Source: Rhopalosiphum padi (lineage: Eukaryota > Arthropoda > Insecta > Hemiptera > Aphididae). Taken from it: 64,000 nucleotides of DNA. Positions 48,001 to 60,407 of this stretch are shown here, one piece after another. The notes beneath the pieces were generated by a model, which ran no database searches, had not been told where the DNA came from, and saw only the letters and a program-made list of their open reading frames with translations. The translations under genes were made by a program, and so were the position numbers. Every line of letters begins with the position of its first letter. Within the stretch, counting starts at the first letter, position 1. The stretch covers positions 84,112,152 to 84,176,151 of the forward strand of contig NC_083597.1 of the NCBI RefSeq assembly GCF_020882245.1. Direction: 5' to 3'.

Positions 48001-51000
48001 GAAGAACGTAGAAGTTGTCTGGACGGATCAACAGTTGATGCTTTATTATTTTTTCAAAAATTATTATTCAAATAATTGAATGTTATTAATATTTAAATGT
48101 ATTGAATATTGTTTTATAAGTAAAAAATCTCTTCATTTAAAATAATTATTGTTCTTAATATCTACATGAGTACCTATTAACCTTTATGTGTGTATATTAT
48201 ATATAATTTGTTTTGGATTCTGACCAGAACAATGTATTGATCATACTGTGATGTGGGTTTTTTTTCTAAAGATTGAAGTCACAATAACAAAAGTATTTCT
48301 ATTTAATGCGTTGATGAATCAGTTTGACTTATTATGTTGATCCATGTATTTACTTACATACACAATAACGTTTAAAGTTCATAACATTTGTACACAAATT
48401 AACTAATTCAAATCTCTCTTTTTTTAATAAATTAAAAGATCTGTACGAGTCATATGACTGCTGTAACTTCTAAATAGTAATTAATAATTATTATTACTAG
48501 TAATAAATTAAAACATGGTTAAGTACTACTAAAAAAAAACACTTCATTTTATTAATCTTATTAGCTTACTGCAGCTTTGACAGTCGTTTTATTATTTATA
48601 ATGGTTATAAATTAAAATTTTAACTTAGTCAATTTTATAATAAGAAAAAAACTATTTTTACAAATCTTTTAAAAAAATACTTTACCTACATTGTTGAAAG
48701 AAATGCTAAAACAAATTTTAAAAAAGAAAGTCTTATTGTGCATATGCATACCAAAAGAGTTAACTTTGAAATTTGTCTGAAAAAATATATTTGAATACTC
48801 CCTCTCATTCTCAGAAAAACGCTAATTCAATACAAGATTATCCAGATGGAATATATAATAGATCCTAAAATTGTGATCACAGTGTACAGATTGTTATGGT
48901 AAAAACAGCACTAATAAAAAAAGAGATTAAAAATTAAATTATGATCCCTTATTTTTTATATGTACTTGAGCTACATATACATAAAAATCAAACAATACTT
49001 CAAGAACTATCTGACTAAAAGTAAAAATAAATATAAATGGAATAATATAGAAATAAATTCACTAGAGATAGATTTAAAACATTTAAATAAGGTTTAAGGT
49101 ATTCTTTAATGTTACAATACTAGATATATGCTATCAGTAATTCAAATCAGATTAGCTCATTAGAATGTTTTAAAATGTGAAAACAAAGCTAAATTATTAG
49201 AATAATAAATGAATGCGCAATTAGAAAAATTACCTATCTAAAGAAAAATATTTTTAATTTTCAATCATATAATACTGGGATATATTTAGGGGTGACTATT
49301 TTTTTTTTATTGATATAAGGGTAGTATCAACATTTTAGCTAGGGAGTTAAACTTTAATACAACATACATCTATATTACTCTTATAATAGAATCAAGAAGC
49401 CTAAAAAATAAAATCATAACAAAAATAAATATAATAAAATCCAGCTGGTACAGGAAAATATGCAAGTCTGAAATATGACCATAAAAAAAATATATCACTA
49501 ATATTTAAACAACCAAAACTCCCATTACACACTAAAATAGATAGGTTAAGCAAAAACACTGTAAATATTATTGAAGACGCAACATTTCATCTAAATCTGT
49601 AGTACAAAATATAATTTGGCATTTTTGTCTTAATAATCTAGACTGGGTTTGCCTCTAATAAAGCCAGTATTTTTTGACTTCCAAATAATTATTAATAATA
49701 AAAATAATAAAATGTTTTTAAATATAATATTGTATCAAATATTATATTATAATTTATAAATTTATAAATAATTGTATTATACCAGAAATTGTTACTTATA
49801 GCATTCTTGCTTGTGAACCAAGTATATCATAAGCTTATACCAATACATATTGTTAATAATTAACTAAACTATATTAATTATTATTTCATCGGATTTTTCA
49901 GGTAAAATTAAATAAGAAAACATTAATCATATTTAAATAATTAAAATGAACATGGTACAATAATTTTTTTTTTAAAAAACATGTTTTTCTCAAAAATGTT
50001 GTTTTGTGGCTTATGGAATTTTAACTTATGATGAAGACAATATAATAATTTATTACAAAAAATTATTGATAACATTAATCTAAGTTATTTAAAGAAATTT
50101 CATTTATGAGAATGTTTTGTTTGGTGTATATTTAAAATATAATTCAGTTGCAATTTATCAAGAATTTACAATTTATTTCATTAATATTTATTACAGCGTT
50201 TCCCAAACTTTTCTTTTACCGGACCCCTTTATAATAGTAAAAATGGTCACAGACCCCTTAATAAAAGTAAAAACAAAAAAACATAAATAAATAATTGATA
50301 AACTAAATATACGTAATTTATGATATAAAATTGACTTAATAATAAAAATAAATAAATAAATATATAATTTATATAATTAGTAAAAAAAGAGTTCAATGCC
50401 AATGAGTGATGTAATTTCTTTGATATAATTCAGGGATATTGGGATATAAATTAGATTCTACTTTTAATTGCTTTTTATATGTAGTATTAGTATACATGTG
50501 TAGGAAATACTTTTTACCAGAAGTACGTTGTTTAAAATAGCATCAATTACTGCTTCTGATATTTCTGGATAGTCTTTGTCTTAAACTCAATGGTGTACTT
50601 ATACTTAACAGTATATTTATTATTTTCTAATGAGATACGATTACATTAGCATGTTCATTGTTATGTATAGAATTTTCAATTTACCTTATCCTTGTATACA
50701 TGTGGACCACAGTTTGGGAAACGCTGATTTATTAGATAATACAATGGAATATTTATAAATAAAAATTATTCATAATGAAATAGAAAAACATGCAGATAAA
50801 AAATATAGCACAAGATAAATTGACCATTTATTGGGCTATTGTCTCATCAAGCTCATGGTGGTCTAAGATTTGGAGCATTAATGTTATGAATTTGCAAAGC
50901 AATGATAAATTATTGCATTTTAAAAATGAACTCAGTTATAATTAAATATTATGCTAAAATATGATTGGATTTCAGTACTTAATATAAAAGATACATCTTC

Positions 51001-52970
51001 TAATAATGTGTGATACATATCAATTTCTAAATGAGTTATGGTAGATATCACATTAAAAAAAATTAACAATGGCAACAAACAGTGGACATTCACATAATTT
51101 ATTCTATGTGAAAAATATAGATTGATAAAATGGCCAAAAAAATAAATATATAAGCCTAAAATATACTGATAGAAACAAAATATCACTTAAAAAAAAAATG
51201 TAAAATTGCAGATAGAGAACAAACTTTATCCACATATCGTATTATAATCTTTTTTTTGTTTTTCACTCATAATTATATAGGGCTGTTCACCCTTTTCCTA
51301 CACATCCATAGGCTCTGTTTCCTACCTCTACATTATTTATACTAGCTATTTTCATGTAATTCTATATTCTGTTTACTTAAACAATGTCTCTTTTACAGAC
51401 TTCTTCTACTTTTCTTTCCTTTTCTGTTAATTTTCATATTCACTCTCATTTCCTTCAAGTCACCTATCCTCAAAATATTATCAAACCATCTTAACCTATT
51501 ATCCCTTATTTTTTTAAATATTGGTGCCACTCATACACTACCTCAAATTAATTCATTTCATATTCCTAGTCATTCTAAACATTTACTTAAGCATTTTTAT
51601 TTCTGCTCAAATCTGCTTTATCGACCTCTGCACAACATCCATACAAAATGACTAGCCTCACAACAGCTTTATATATTCTACTTTTTAATCATAACAACAA
51701 CATTTCCTGTCATATTAATTACCTGATACTTCTATTAACTTTATCCGCCTATACATGAACCTATTCATCTCACAAGCTACTTTATTCCTTATCTTCATCA
51801 TTAGTCTTGTCACATTGTTTTCTTCTACCTTATCTATTTCATTCCACCTTTTAAACGCTGTTTTCCAATCTTTTGCTCACTTTTTCAGACTTTTTGTTAT
51901 TAACACAGCATTATCTGTAAACAATATGCACCATGGCACTTCACGCTGTACATCTTTAATTTCGTTCATGATTAAGAGGAATAGGTAAGGACTAACATTG
52001 AAACCTAGTACGCACCTACTTTTACGATAAATTTTTCCATTTCTTTATGAAAACGCTTATATTTGCTCTTTTAAACATATCTTCTATTTCTACTACATAC
52101 ATCCTCTGTACTCCTTTCCTACTTTATGTCTACCAAAATAAATCTTGAAATTCTTGAAAAATATATCAAATATATTATCATTACAATAAAATTAATAAAT
52201 TGGAAGAATTACTTCGTTAACCAAACTAACAATTATTTACAAACAACAGAATAAAAGAAATTAAATAACTTCAAACTTTGTGGCTGAATACAATAGTAGA
52301 ACAAGACAAACAACTAAGTTTGTTGAAAATTTTGAACAATATTTTAAAGGTTTGACCAAAAATATAATATTTATTAATATATTAAAAATTTTATTTAATC
52401 TAGTTACTTTGACACTTATTTATCATAAAATACGAGTGGTTATAATAAATATATATATTTATAAGTAACTAGATTAAATATAATTTTTAAAGCCAATGTA
52501 AGAAAAACTGGTACTGAAGAATAATGGCATAATTGTTAACAATTTTAATGATTACATTATCTTTACCTATTGTATTAATCAGAACATAAACTAATTAATA
52601 ACTTAATTTATTATTACTTATAAAAAATAATAATACATATTTTATGACAAACATATTACATTACAAAGTAAAGATGATTAAAAATCAACCTTACCGAGAT
52701 GAATGACGAACAACACTTGTATCTTTAGATATACTCGTGAAACAATATCCATCAGTGATACAAGTATAGTTTGAATCAGCGCATATGTCACAATAACATG
52801 ATAAACCTGTAACAACAAATAATCATGATTGTTATATTATTCACTATTAAATTATGCATTAAGCGGCAAAACTAGTGACAATAATGAAAAATGATTATAC
52901 CATTTACAGAGTGACAGAATATAAATAGAAAGCCTACAGCCAACAGCACACAAGTCCTTTTGGAAGACAT
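42080..52970 (-). CDS. babo: Activin/TGF-beta type I receptor kinase, baboon orthologue
   Basis: Membrane serine/threonine kinase that, with a type II receptor, phosphorylates Smad2/Smox after activin-like ligands bind. Exons, 5' to 3' on the minus strand: 52970-52901, 52806-52695, one of two alternative exons (44571-44381 or 44116-43965), 43615-43364, 43298-43068, 43007-42840, 42782-42610, 42530-42291, 42217-42080. All are GT-AG with matching phases, giving 524 or 511 residues. Features in order: signal peptide starting MSSKRTCVLLAVGFLFIF; a Cys-rich ectodomain (CYCDICADSNYTC, DGYCF); a membrane helix (IIIAGPIGVVCLVVMLI); a GS box TTSGSGSG; and a kinase with GKGRFGEVW, VAVKIF, HRDLKSKN, GDLGLA and GTKRYMAPE. 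The L45 loop NKDNGTW is that of the activin/TGF-beta class, not the BMP class. Introns 5' of the alternative exons hold many transposons. Confidence 0.96.
43965..44116 (-). CDS. babo: baboon alternative ligand-binding exon, proximal copy
   Basis: 152-base exon, acceptor AG at 44118-44117 and donor GT at 43964-43963. It is entered with two bases of an Arg codon and left with one base. It encodes RCLENNIVIPREKPLICHYP, then a segment with CC, KDYDFCN and a short stalk. The Cys pattern C-x(n)-C-x(n)-CC-x5-CN is that of the second half of a type I receptor ectodomain. It competes with the exon at 44381-44571. Confidence 0.9.
44381..44571 (-). CDS. babo: baboon alternative ligand-binding exon, distal copy
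   Basis: 191-base exon, acceptor AG at 44573-44572 and donor GT at 44380-44379, with the same entry and exit phases as its neighbour. It encodes a longer lead-in (HILNNLYWELAL) and then SCLHKYQFFPPEKPNICF, CC, QDRDYCN and the stalk. The same Cys spacing with a different sequence between the cysteines fits a different ligand preference. It lies 264 bases upstream of the other copy in gene direction. Confidence 0.88.
45400..45897 (+). pseudogene. piggyBac transposase fragment
   Basis: An open stretch with VVEMRALFGLLYIVGMMKSN and LSDLWSNDG, then past a break IRTIFDEFVDRC and YCTIDEMLEGFRRNCNFQQY, ending at a stop at about 45,897. The TIDEML.gFRgrc.frqYip block is the signature around the second catalytic Asp of DDE_Tnp_1_7 (piggyBac) transposases. 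The N-terminus and C-terminal ring finger are missing. A palindromic CCGGTCC-rich patch at 45417-45465 precedes it. Confidence 0.75.
46028..48075 (+). pseudogene. hAT transposase, nearly full length but frameshifted
   Basis: The segments lie in order: 46028-46576 with a BED zinc finger (VWTKFKTIVHI, CILCMELYGK, ARHKC); about 46,600-47,215 with a catalytic-core segment (CASTCDMWTDNYKKNNYMSI, FVTDQGTNMISAL, NCTAHLINTVL); 47192-47674 continuing VQEVETRWNTRLLMLQSV; then after more frame breaks the dimerisation tail to 48075 (FWSKQMSRYPYLSKLARQIL, PASSASSKRSFSVAGRV). At least three frame changes and internal stops make it inactive, but every hAT block is present, so the insertion is fairly recent. 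Confidence 0.9.
48840..50193. other. baboon intronic AT-rich DNA
   Basis: No exon, RNA or clear repeat was recognised. A third alternative ligand-binding exon was looked for by its CC-x5-CN pattern and not seen, although the search by eye is not exhaustive. Confidence 0.35.
50194..50726. mobile_element. hAT-type MITE, 533 bp, perfect TSD ATTTATTA
   Basis: Starts CAGCGTTTCCCAAACTTTTC and ends ACAGTTTGGGAAACGCTG, inverted over about 16 bases. It is flanked by ATTTATTA at 50186-50193 and 50727-50734. No transposase. It is related in its ends to 11066-11751 (CAGCGGTTTCC). Confidence 0.9.
51290..52090 (-). pseudogene. RTE-type LINE reverse transcriptase remnant
   Basis: Read on the minus strand near 51,985-51,895, the sequence gives SPYLFLLIMNEI and then DVQREVPWCILFTDNAVLIT, the region of RTE/BovB reverse transcriptases that normally has LSPYLF..v.de....iPWC.LFADDivL. 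The catalytic ADD has become TDN. Further RT-like text continues toward 51,300 with stops. No endonuclease was found here. It lies in the large baboon intron. Confidence 0.7.
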
Positions 52971-53664
52971 TGAATATTGAAATATTGAATTCTTCGTCGT
53001 TTTTTTTTCTTTAGTAGTTTTCAACTTGTGGTATAATGATCGACTACAAGAGTAAGACGAGTAAGTATCTACATTGACTACATTTTCTTCTAATCCGATA
53101 AGGACACATGGTTTAAAAATTAGACAGAAATCAACACATATCGGATTGCATATAAATGTACATAGATAATTAATTAGTAAAGTCGCAATATACTATCAAA
53201 CTAAATTATTAAAAAAAAATCTGTTTATCGAGAACGTCACACTGTGTACACAGAACAAACAACACAGTTCACAGCAAACGAGTTTGTAGTGTTTGTGCTA
53301 TAGCTATACAAAAACAAAATGTTAATGAAGTTATTGAAATTAGAAATATATAAGTACAAAACATACGACAGGAAATACTAAAACCACAACCGAAGTATAC
53401 CGGATAACTGGTATATGAAGTTCATTGAACAATCATGGAAGAAACCACGTTTTATCTGTATTAATTCGTATCTTTTTTTTTTTTTATTATATTTAGGATT
53501 AGAAGTTACTAAGTTAGGAGTTTACTGTTTAGGTCTTTAGGACATAGAATAATTTATTCTGTGGTTACTGGTTAGGACTCTATCGTGTATCGAAAGATTT
53601 CTTAGAAAACTGTATATTCCATAATATATTAATCAAAAATTGTTTCATAACACATACATGGCCA
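52971..53664. other. 5' region of baboon and intergenic DNA
   Basis: The baboon 5' UTR and promoter must lie just above 52970; no start-site motif could be assigned. The rest is A/T-rich. Confidence 0.4.
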
Positions 53665-53986
53665 CATTGGCGCCGCGAGGGGGGTGCAAGTGCAAGTGGC
53701 ATTTAAAAAATAAAAAAAATTGAATGGTATTTAATTTTGCATAATTATCTATATTATATCTATTATAATACTTATTTTACATATTTTTCTAATTGTAGCC
53801 ACTAGCCTGTATTACTTTGTAGCCGTTGAAAAAAACTAAAATAACTTTTTATCGTCATATAATTTGAAAAAATATTTCTACGTGTTTAACTTAAAAAATT
53901 TAAATATTATTCAGAAATCACTTATCAACGTATACTAATACTATGCACGATGCTCCTCTCTGACAAAATTCCTGGCGACGCCTATG
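53665..53986. mobile_element. MITE-like element with CATTGGCGCCGC ends
   Basis: The left end is CATTGGCGCCGCGAGG and the right end CCTGGCGACGCCTATG, inverted with a few mismatches. No flanking duplication was found, so the exact boundaries are uncertain. Non-coding. Confidence 0.5.
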
Positions 53987-54854
53987 AACACACATAACTC
54001 AATTCTAATATTAATACAATTTTTAAAGATTTTAATAAATTAACAAAAAAAGTACCTACTTCATTTAAATTTTTAAATCATATTTTATGATATATTTTTA
54101 GATATTTCTATCAAAATACTAATCTAAGATGATTTAATTTTTGCAAAAACAATGAAATTATTTTATTACTAATATTTAATTAAAACAATAAATAATAATT
54201 GCATGGTGCTGGTTTGAGAAAGTTTGGCGCATCTCCAGATTTACATATACTGCTTTTAATGAAAAACACATACCTATTAAAGAAAAATGGATATAATTTC
54301 GAACCTATGAAGTAATGTAATATATTTAAAGAAAGATTTTCCATTAAATCCATGCTATTTATTTTTATCAATATCAGTAGGTATAAATTTAATAAATTCA
54401 AAAATAATCTTACTTCATTTACAGTATTTGAGTCAATGGAATTATAGCAACTATATATCATAATATTCAATTTATAAACAGTCTAAACCACCTTCACTAA
54501 ATATTAACTAGATGGAAAAATTTAAATCGTTATTGAATTTTAAAATTATAAATAGTTTTAAGAGGAAAAATGGACATATGATTAATTAGGGATAAGTCTG
54601 TTATTGCACTGAAAGCCTCAAATAATAATGTAGAGTATTAAAAAAAAATTAATAGTCCATAGTGTCTTAAACCAAAGATATAATTGTATGGTTACCATAT
54701 GCCTAACTAGGTCTCAGTGTAATTGGTACTAATATTAAAATAAATAACTAATAGCATTATTAAATATATCTATCATAAAATATAGTTAGTAATATAGGCT
54801 GAATGTTTCCACTCAATTGTTTTTTGTATACAATGATACATTAATACCTCATTG

Positions 54855-55194
54855 TAGGGTGACCAGATAATTAAAAAGAAAAACAGAGACAAATAAAATA
54901 TGTTTCATAAAGAAAAAATTATTTTGAATAAAACAAATGTACCTATAATAATTTAGATTGATATTTTAATTTACAATATGAATTATGTAATTTTAGGATA
55001 TATAATATTTTTAAATTTACTGTTAATCATATTGAGAAATTGATTTTACAAATTACTATAAAAATTATATAAATTTTAACATAATGTAATACAAATTCAT
55101 ATTAACGCATTAATGCACAACATATTGAAATTCCGATAAAGATTTTTGGGATAACAGGAGAAACTTTTAAAACCTGGTACCTATGGACACCCTA
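54855..55194. mobile_element. hAT-like MITE with TAGGGTGACCA ends
   Basis: The left end is TAGGGTGACCAGATA and the right end CTATGGACACCCTA, inverted. 'ctcattg' lies just outside the left end and 'ctcattg' lies two bases outside the right, consistent with a slightly damaged 8-bp duplication. Non-coding. Confidence 0.55.
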
Positions 55195-55424
55195 CACTCA
55201 TTGAGTTCAAATATAACTCATCCATTACAGTGACCCACTTGCGCCTTTTTTAATTTCATCATTTTTTCTTGTTGATTTATTAAAATATTTGAAAATTATA
55301 CAACAATATTTATGATTTTAATTCAAAATTTAAGTCATAGTGTTTTAAATTAGTCATTATTATTTTACATAATTACATCTAAACTAACATCAGTTAACAA
55401 AATATTTTAAATATTAAACAATCA

Positions 55425-58400
55425 TTAATTTTTTGAAGAATCAGTGTTTTTTGTATCCACGGGTGTGTTAAACTCGTATACTTCTACGGCACGTTTTTCA
55501 CCGTTTGGTGGTGGACCTATTAATTTTACCATTTCTTCATAATTTATTGATTCTTTTCGCAACAACTCTTCAGCAATCTAAAAAGTGAAAATAATATAAT
55601 GTTAACAAGTTTTAAGTAATGAATAACATTATACTTAGAATATAACATTTAAAAATGTATATTATATATTTTTAATATATAAGTAATAACATATAAATTA
55701 TTTACTTATTGAACATAATTTTTAAATATAAAATAAAATTTAAGAAAGTTGATTAACCTTATTATGTTTAATGTTCTTTTTTATTTTATAAAATGAAGAA
55801 TACTTATGAGCTATAATTTTTTTTAAATTAATAGAGCATAGTAATCAAGTAATATACAATAAATTTAACATAAATATACATAGGAAGGGTAAGTATATTT
55901 GTGTAGTAATCAATGGCTTTTCCAAGATTTTTCAATGGGTAGAGGGGGTTGTCAGCTGAGGATAAACAAAATAAATCAAAATTTTATATCTTAACAAATT
56001 AATTTTTATAAATGTTTTAATAACTTCTACTATTAATAATATGCTCAATTTGTAAAATTAAGATAACCATTTTCGTATTTGTTTGCACCATGATAGAAAT
56101 ATCATGTTTTTTACTTTGCCTTGTACAATATAAGATTTTTAAATATATAGCACAGTCAACGGAGAAAAAGATGAAGCCCCCTAAGCCATCTTCTCTGGTT
56201 AAACTACTGGTAGAAAGCATTTAGAATGTAATTTTTAATATTAAAACTATTTATAATCAAATTTATAGTAATATTTGGCCAATTATTGAATAACAATGAC
56301 AATATACAATATCATAATTTATGAGTATGTTATACTGAAAATACATAAATGAAAACAGTACCAATTCTAGTTTATTATAGTTTTCTTTTAGTAGTTTTTC
56401 TGTGTTAAAATAAGCATCAGAAACTAATCGAGAAACTTCAGTTTCCATAAGTGCTGCAAGTTTGTTACTATATGGCCTTAGGCTATTTTTTGTATCTTCA
56501 GGAAATGACAACAATCCAACTTTATCATTCATACCATACTGACGTATCTAAAAAGTAAAAATTCAATGATTATTTTTCACATTAATAAAACTAAAAAAAT
56601 GTTGAATAATACTTGAGCATTTGCAATTTTTGTAACTTTATCCAAATCGTTTTGAGCTCCAGTTGTAATGCTATTAAAAACTATTGATTCAGCTACTCTG
56701 CCACCAAGCCCCAAACACATTTTTTCATATAACTAAACAAAAATATCATATAAAGTTAAAATTAAAAAATTTTTATCTATTATAATAGAACAATGTACCA
56801 AATCATATTTTTGATTCAGGTACTTTATGCTTCTATAATAATGTATTAAAACATTTTGTAATCTATTTAATTATAAAATTAAAACTTACAGCTTGCTTTG
56901 AAAGTAAATATCGTTCTGTGGGTGTATACTGGGCAAATCCCAGAGCTGCATTAGTTCTAGGCACAATTGTAACTTTAAGAAGAGCATCCGTAGTAGGCAA
57001 CAACCAACCAATTAATGCATGACCAGCTTCATGGTAGGCAACAATTTTTTTTTCATCTGGAGAAATTGCATGAGATCGTTTTTCTGTTCCTCCAACTACT
57101 CGTTCAACTGCATAGTCTAAATCAGCTTCTAGTACAACTTTTTGACTATTTCTAGCAGCATGCAATGCTGCTTCATTACAAACATTGGCTATATCAGCTC
57201 CTAATTCATATTTGTAAATAGTTAATAAAATATGTTTGAATAAAATAGGTATCATAAATTTACCACTAAATCCAGGAGTTAAATGAGCCATTTTTTGTGA
57301 ATAATGTTTAGGTTCTTTATCAAGTTTTATTTTTAAGTGTTGTTCAAAAATTTCTTTACGCTCTTCTAATGTAGGAAGATCGATTAAAATATGACGATCA
57401 AAACGTCCAGGTCTTAAAAGAGCCTAAAATATCCATACATTTTTGTATTATTTATAAATCTATTTATATAAATAATTCATCCTACGTATAATACAATTAA
57501 TGTAAACCTTATCTAATATATCTGCTCTATTTGTCGAAGCTAACATTAAAACTCCTTCTTTAGATCCAATACCATCCATTTCAACCAATAATTGATTTAA
57601 TGTTTGTTCTCCTTCATCACCACCCCCTTCAGGACCACTTGAAGATCTTTTACGGCCAATAGCATCAATTTCATCAATATAAATTATACATGGAGATCTT
57701 TTTCTTCCTTCTTTAAATAAATCCCTATAATTTTCAATCAAAATTTATAATCTTTTATAAATAATTAAAGCAAACTAAGAAATAATTAATATAATTAATT
57801 CATATTAAACTAACCGTACTCTGGCAGCTCCAAGACCACCAATCATTTCAATAAACTCAGAACCATTCATAGACAAAAAAGGTACATTTGATTCGGTTGC
57901 AACAGCTTTAGCTAACATTGTTTTACCACATCCAGGTGGTCCTAAAAGTAACGCACCTTTGGGAACTTTTGCACCTAAATTTTTATAATGATCTGGTCTC
58001 TTTAAATAATCAACAAATTCCATAACTTCTTGTTTTGCTTCTTTAAGACCAGCAACGTCCTTAAAGCGAACTCCTTTACCTTGGCCAATCAATGGGTCAA
58101 TTAATGTATATTTTGCTCGTTTTATTTGAGACTAAAATAATTTAAATAGTAATTAGTAATTATCAATGATAGTTAAAATTATAATATTAAATAAACAATG
58201 TATATTTATTATAACATTAATCAATGGTATAATAAACAGGATTTTTCAAGATGCGCGTCACATATAGGGTGTAGCACAAAGATCTGATAAGTTAAAATGT
58301 AATTTTAATGTAAATTCATCAATAATTATATTATCCTAATGTAACATATGTATACATATTTATTATCATTGAGCATTTGTGTGTATTGTATAAAGAAATC

Positions 58401-60407
58401 ATATTCATAATACTACGCTAAAAATTTTACACAATAAATTATTGTATAATAATTATTGGCCGTAGGGAAAGTGATGTTCCCATCGCCCAGTATCTGTTAC
58501 CATAACCGAGAATAGAAACTGCAATAGTCATCCCCTGGTTTTAATTGACTGGGGGTTCTGGCCCTCCAGGTTGGGGGTTGAGCGTAGGGCTAACAACCTT
58601 TATCTCGTAAAGAACATATTGTAGTGAATCAAAAAATCAAGCCTTGGAACAGTCTCAATGATAAACAAAACGGAAAACAGAAAAAGGATAACAAGAAATT
58701 AAGAATAGGAACATGGAATATCAGAACTCTGTTTAAGCCAGGCGCTTTGAAAATATTAGTTGATGAAGTGACCATGTATAATTTATCAATAATAGTATTA
58801 CCGGAAGTGAGATGACCGGGTAAGGGCAATGTTAAGTCCGAAAATCATACGATCTTCTATAGTGGAACAGAAAATAACAGACATGAAAATGGTGTCGATA
58901 TCCTAATCAACGACTCAATATTACCAAATGTGAAAACATTTATAGCAATCAACGAGAGATTATACATTGTTCGAATAAAAGGAAAAATGTAGGACATTGC
59001 ACTACTAAATTGTTGGAACAAATGGTTCCTACAATTTGGTACTAAAAACTTGGAAACATGCAAAACGCCTTAATGGCCTGTATAGCATTACAATTTACAA
59101 AACAAAAATATTATTATTATTATTCCATATTTCTATGATGGATGTATATTCTACTTGTTGTGAGATTTAATGCACTATTTAAATTAACTCAAAATAATTT
59201 ATAATGATTAATGATATTTTGTTAAATGTTAATCAAGTGAAATATTTTTTTTATGTTTTAATGATTTAGCAAGATCAGAGGATTTCATATCCCACCACTT
59301 AACACTAACACAATGTATATACCACTGATTATAATACTTACAAACATATCTAAGCTAATTGGAGACTTTGATCCTCCCTTTGAACGACCAAAATATGCCA
59401 AAGCAAGAAGACCAGCGAAAAATAAAAATAATATCAATTCTGGTGCATTAAGAGAACGATCATATACTACAGGTACTCCATGACCAGGTTTAATACCCAA
59501 TTTTGTTTCTGCTTCTCTTAATTTTTGTTCAAATCTTTCTAAATCTGCTATATTCATATGGTAAGTTCTTTGATCAATCTGTAAAAATATTTAAATTATA
59601 TATCTTAATAAAACTGAACTAAAGGGTACTAGAATTAAAAAAAAACTAAACACATTCTTGAGAGAGAAATAAAACTAGTTATAAATTTATATTTACTTTT
59701 CGTCCTTTAATAATAGCACCTTCATGTAATCTTACTGTAACAATATCTAAATCAGGGCGAGCAATAATTTCTTCTACTTCACCTTTAGCTAACATTAAAT
59801 GTACAAACTCATTCCAAGATACGTATCGCATATCCTACAAGCATTAAATGTTAATAATGTGTTTATAATGTTTATATTATTTCCATTGGGTAAAAAATGT
59901 AAGTATATTATTTATATTTACTTCAGGATTTGATGCATTAGGCAACAACATACTTATAACATATACTGTTAAATAAACTGTAAATATTGCCATCATGATT
60001 TTAATCATCATTGCATTTCTTGGATCATTGACATTTTTACCATCATTTTCATTCTTTTGAGAATGTGTATATCTGAAGATAAGTTTATTTATGGCAGCTA
60101 ATTCCTTTTGTGCTGCTATATTATACTAAAAATTAATAAGTTATAATTACTGTACAAAGAAATTTAGTATAATTTACTTTATAGTAGTATTACAATAACT
60201 ACATTTAAAATATTTAAACTTAGTTATATAAAATAAATGATTTATAGGTACCTTTTTAGACGTGGCGATTGGTATTTTACGTAAATAGTTACTCATAAAT
60301 CTTGGGCAACCCAATTCCTTGTTTGTTCGAATACAGTTACCTAGTAACTTTGGTTTAAATATTCGAAAATTTGATTTCGAAATAATACCTAACAAACTTA
60401 AGCCCAT
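55425..60407 (-). CDS. SPG7: Paraplegin, mitochondrial m-AAA protease subunit
   Basis: ATP-dependent zinc metalloprotease of the inner mitochondrial membrane. With AFG3L2-type subunits it degrades misfolded membrane proteins and processes others. Eleven exons on the minus strand: 60407-60252, 60125-59922, 59834-59697, 59578-59342, 58131-57815, 57724-57508, 57423-57264, 57200-56890, 56732-56613, 56547-56362, 55577-55425, giving 732 residues, phases matched. Features: a basic N-terminal targeting stretch; helix one (IMMAIFTVYLTVYVISMLL); a small intermembrane-space domain; helix two (ELILFLFFAGLLALAYF); Walker A GPPGCGKT about 309-316; Walker B CIIYIDEIDAIG; second-region-of-homology ASTNRADILD and RPGRFDRH; and zinc-binding HEAGH about 533-537. 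The end IGPPPNGEKRAVEVYEF fits paraplegin rather than AFG3L2. AATAAA (as TTTATT) is at 55281-55276. Intron 4 holds an RTE-derived insertion. Confidence 0.96.
58456..59124 (+). mobile_element. Internally deleted RTE-type LINE with (TTA)n tail
   Basis: A G-rich 5' leader (cgtagggaaagtgatgttcc, tgactgggggttctggccct) is followed by an endonuclease start, LRIGTWNIRTLFKPGALKIL, then VDEVTMYN and LPEVR before a stop, and further broken endonuclease text to about 59,010. Directly after it comes a typical 3' end (cgccttaatggcctgtatag) and a TTA/ATT microsatellite at 59109-59124, with no reverse transcriptase between. It therefore looks like 5' and 3' ends joined by a large deletion. It lies in SPG7 intron 58132-59341, antisense. 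Confidence 0.7.

Larger units (their letters stand above)
44650..48830 (+). mobile_element. hAT-type element with degenerate inverted ends, with piggyBac fragment inside
   Basis: The left end (about 44,655-44,730) has 'gaatgagag', 'cagacaaatttcaaa', 'ttaact' and 'gcatatg' in that order. The right end (about 48,735-48,830) has the same words as reverse complements in mirrored order. The block between holds a hAT transposase gene and a piggyBac transposase fragment. No TSD could be confirmed and the ends are diverged. It lies in baboon intron 44572-52694, opposite to the gene. Confidence 0.5.

Noticed and set aside
54180..54470. Minus-strand open frame of 96 codons
   Set aside because: Low-complexity A/T translation with no recognisable domain.
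57264..58131. A possible AFG3L2 gene instead of paraplegin
   Set aside because: The GPPGCGKT loop, the GGLGAARVR segment and the IGPPP-containing C-terminus agree better with paraplegin.
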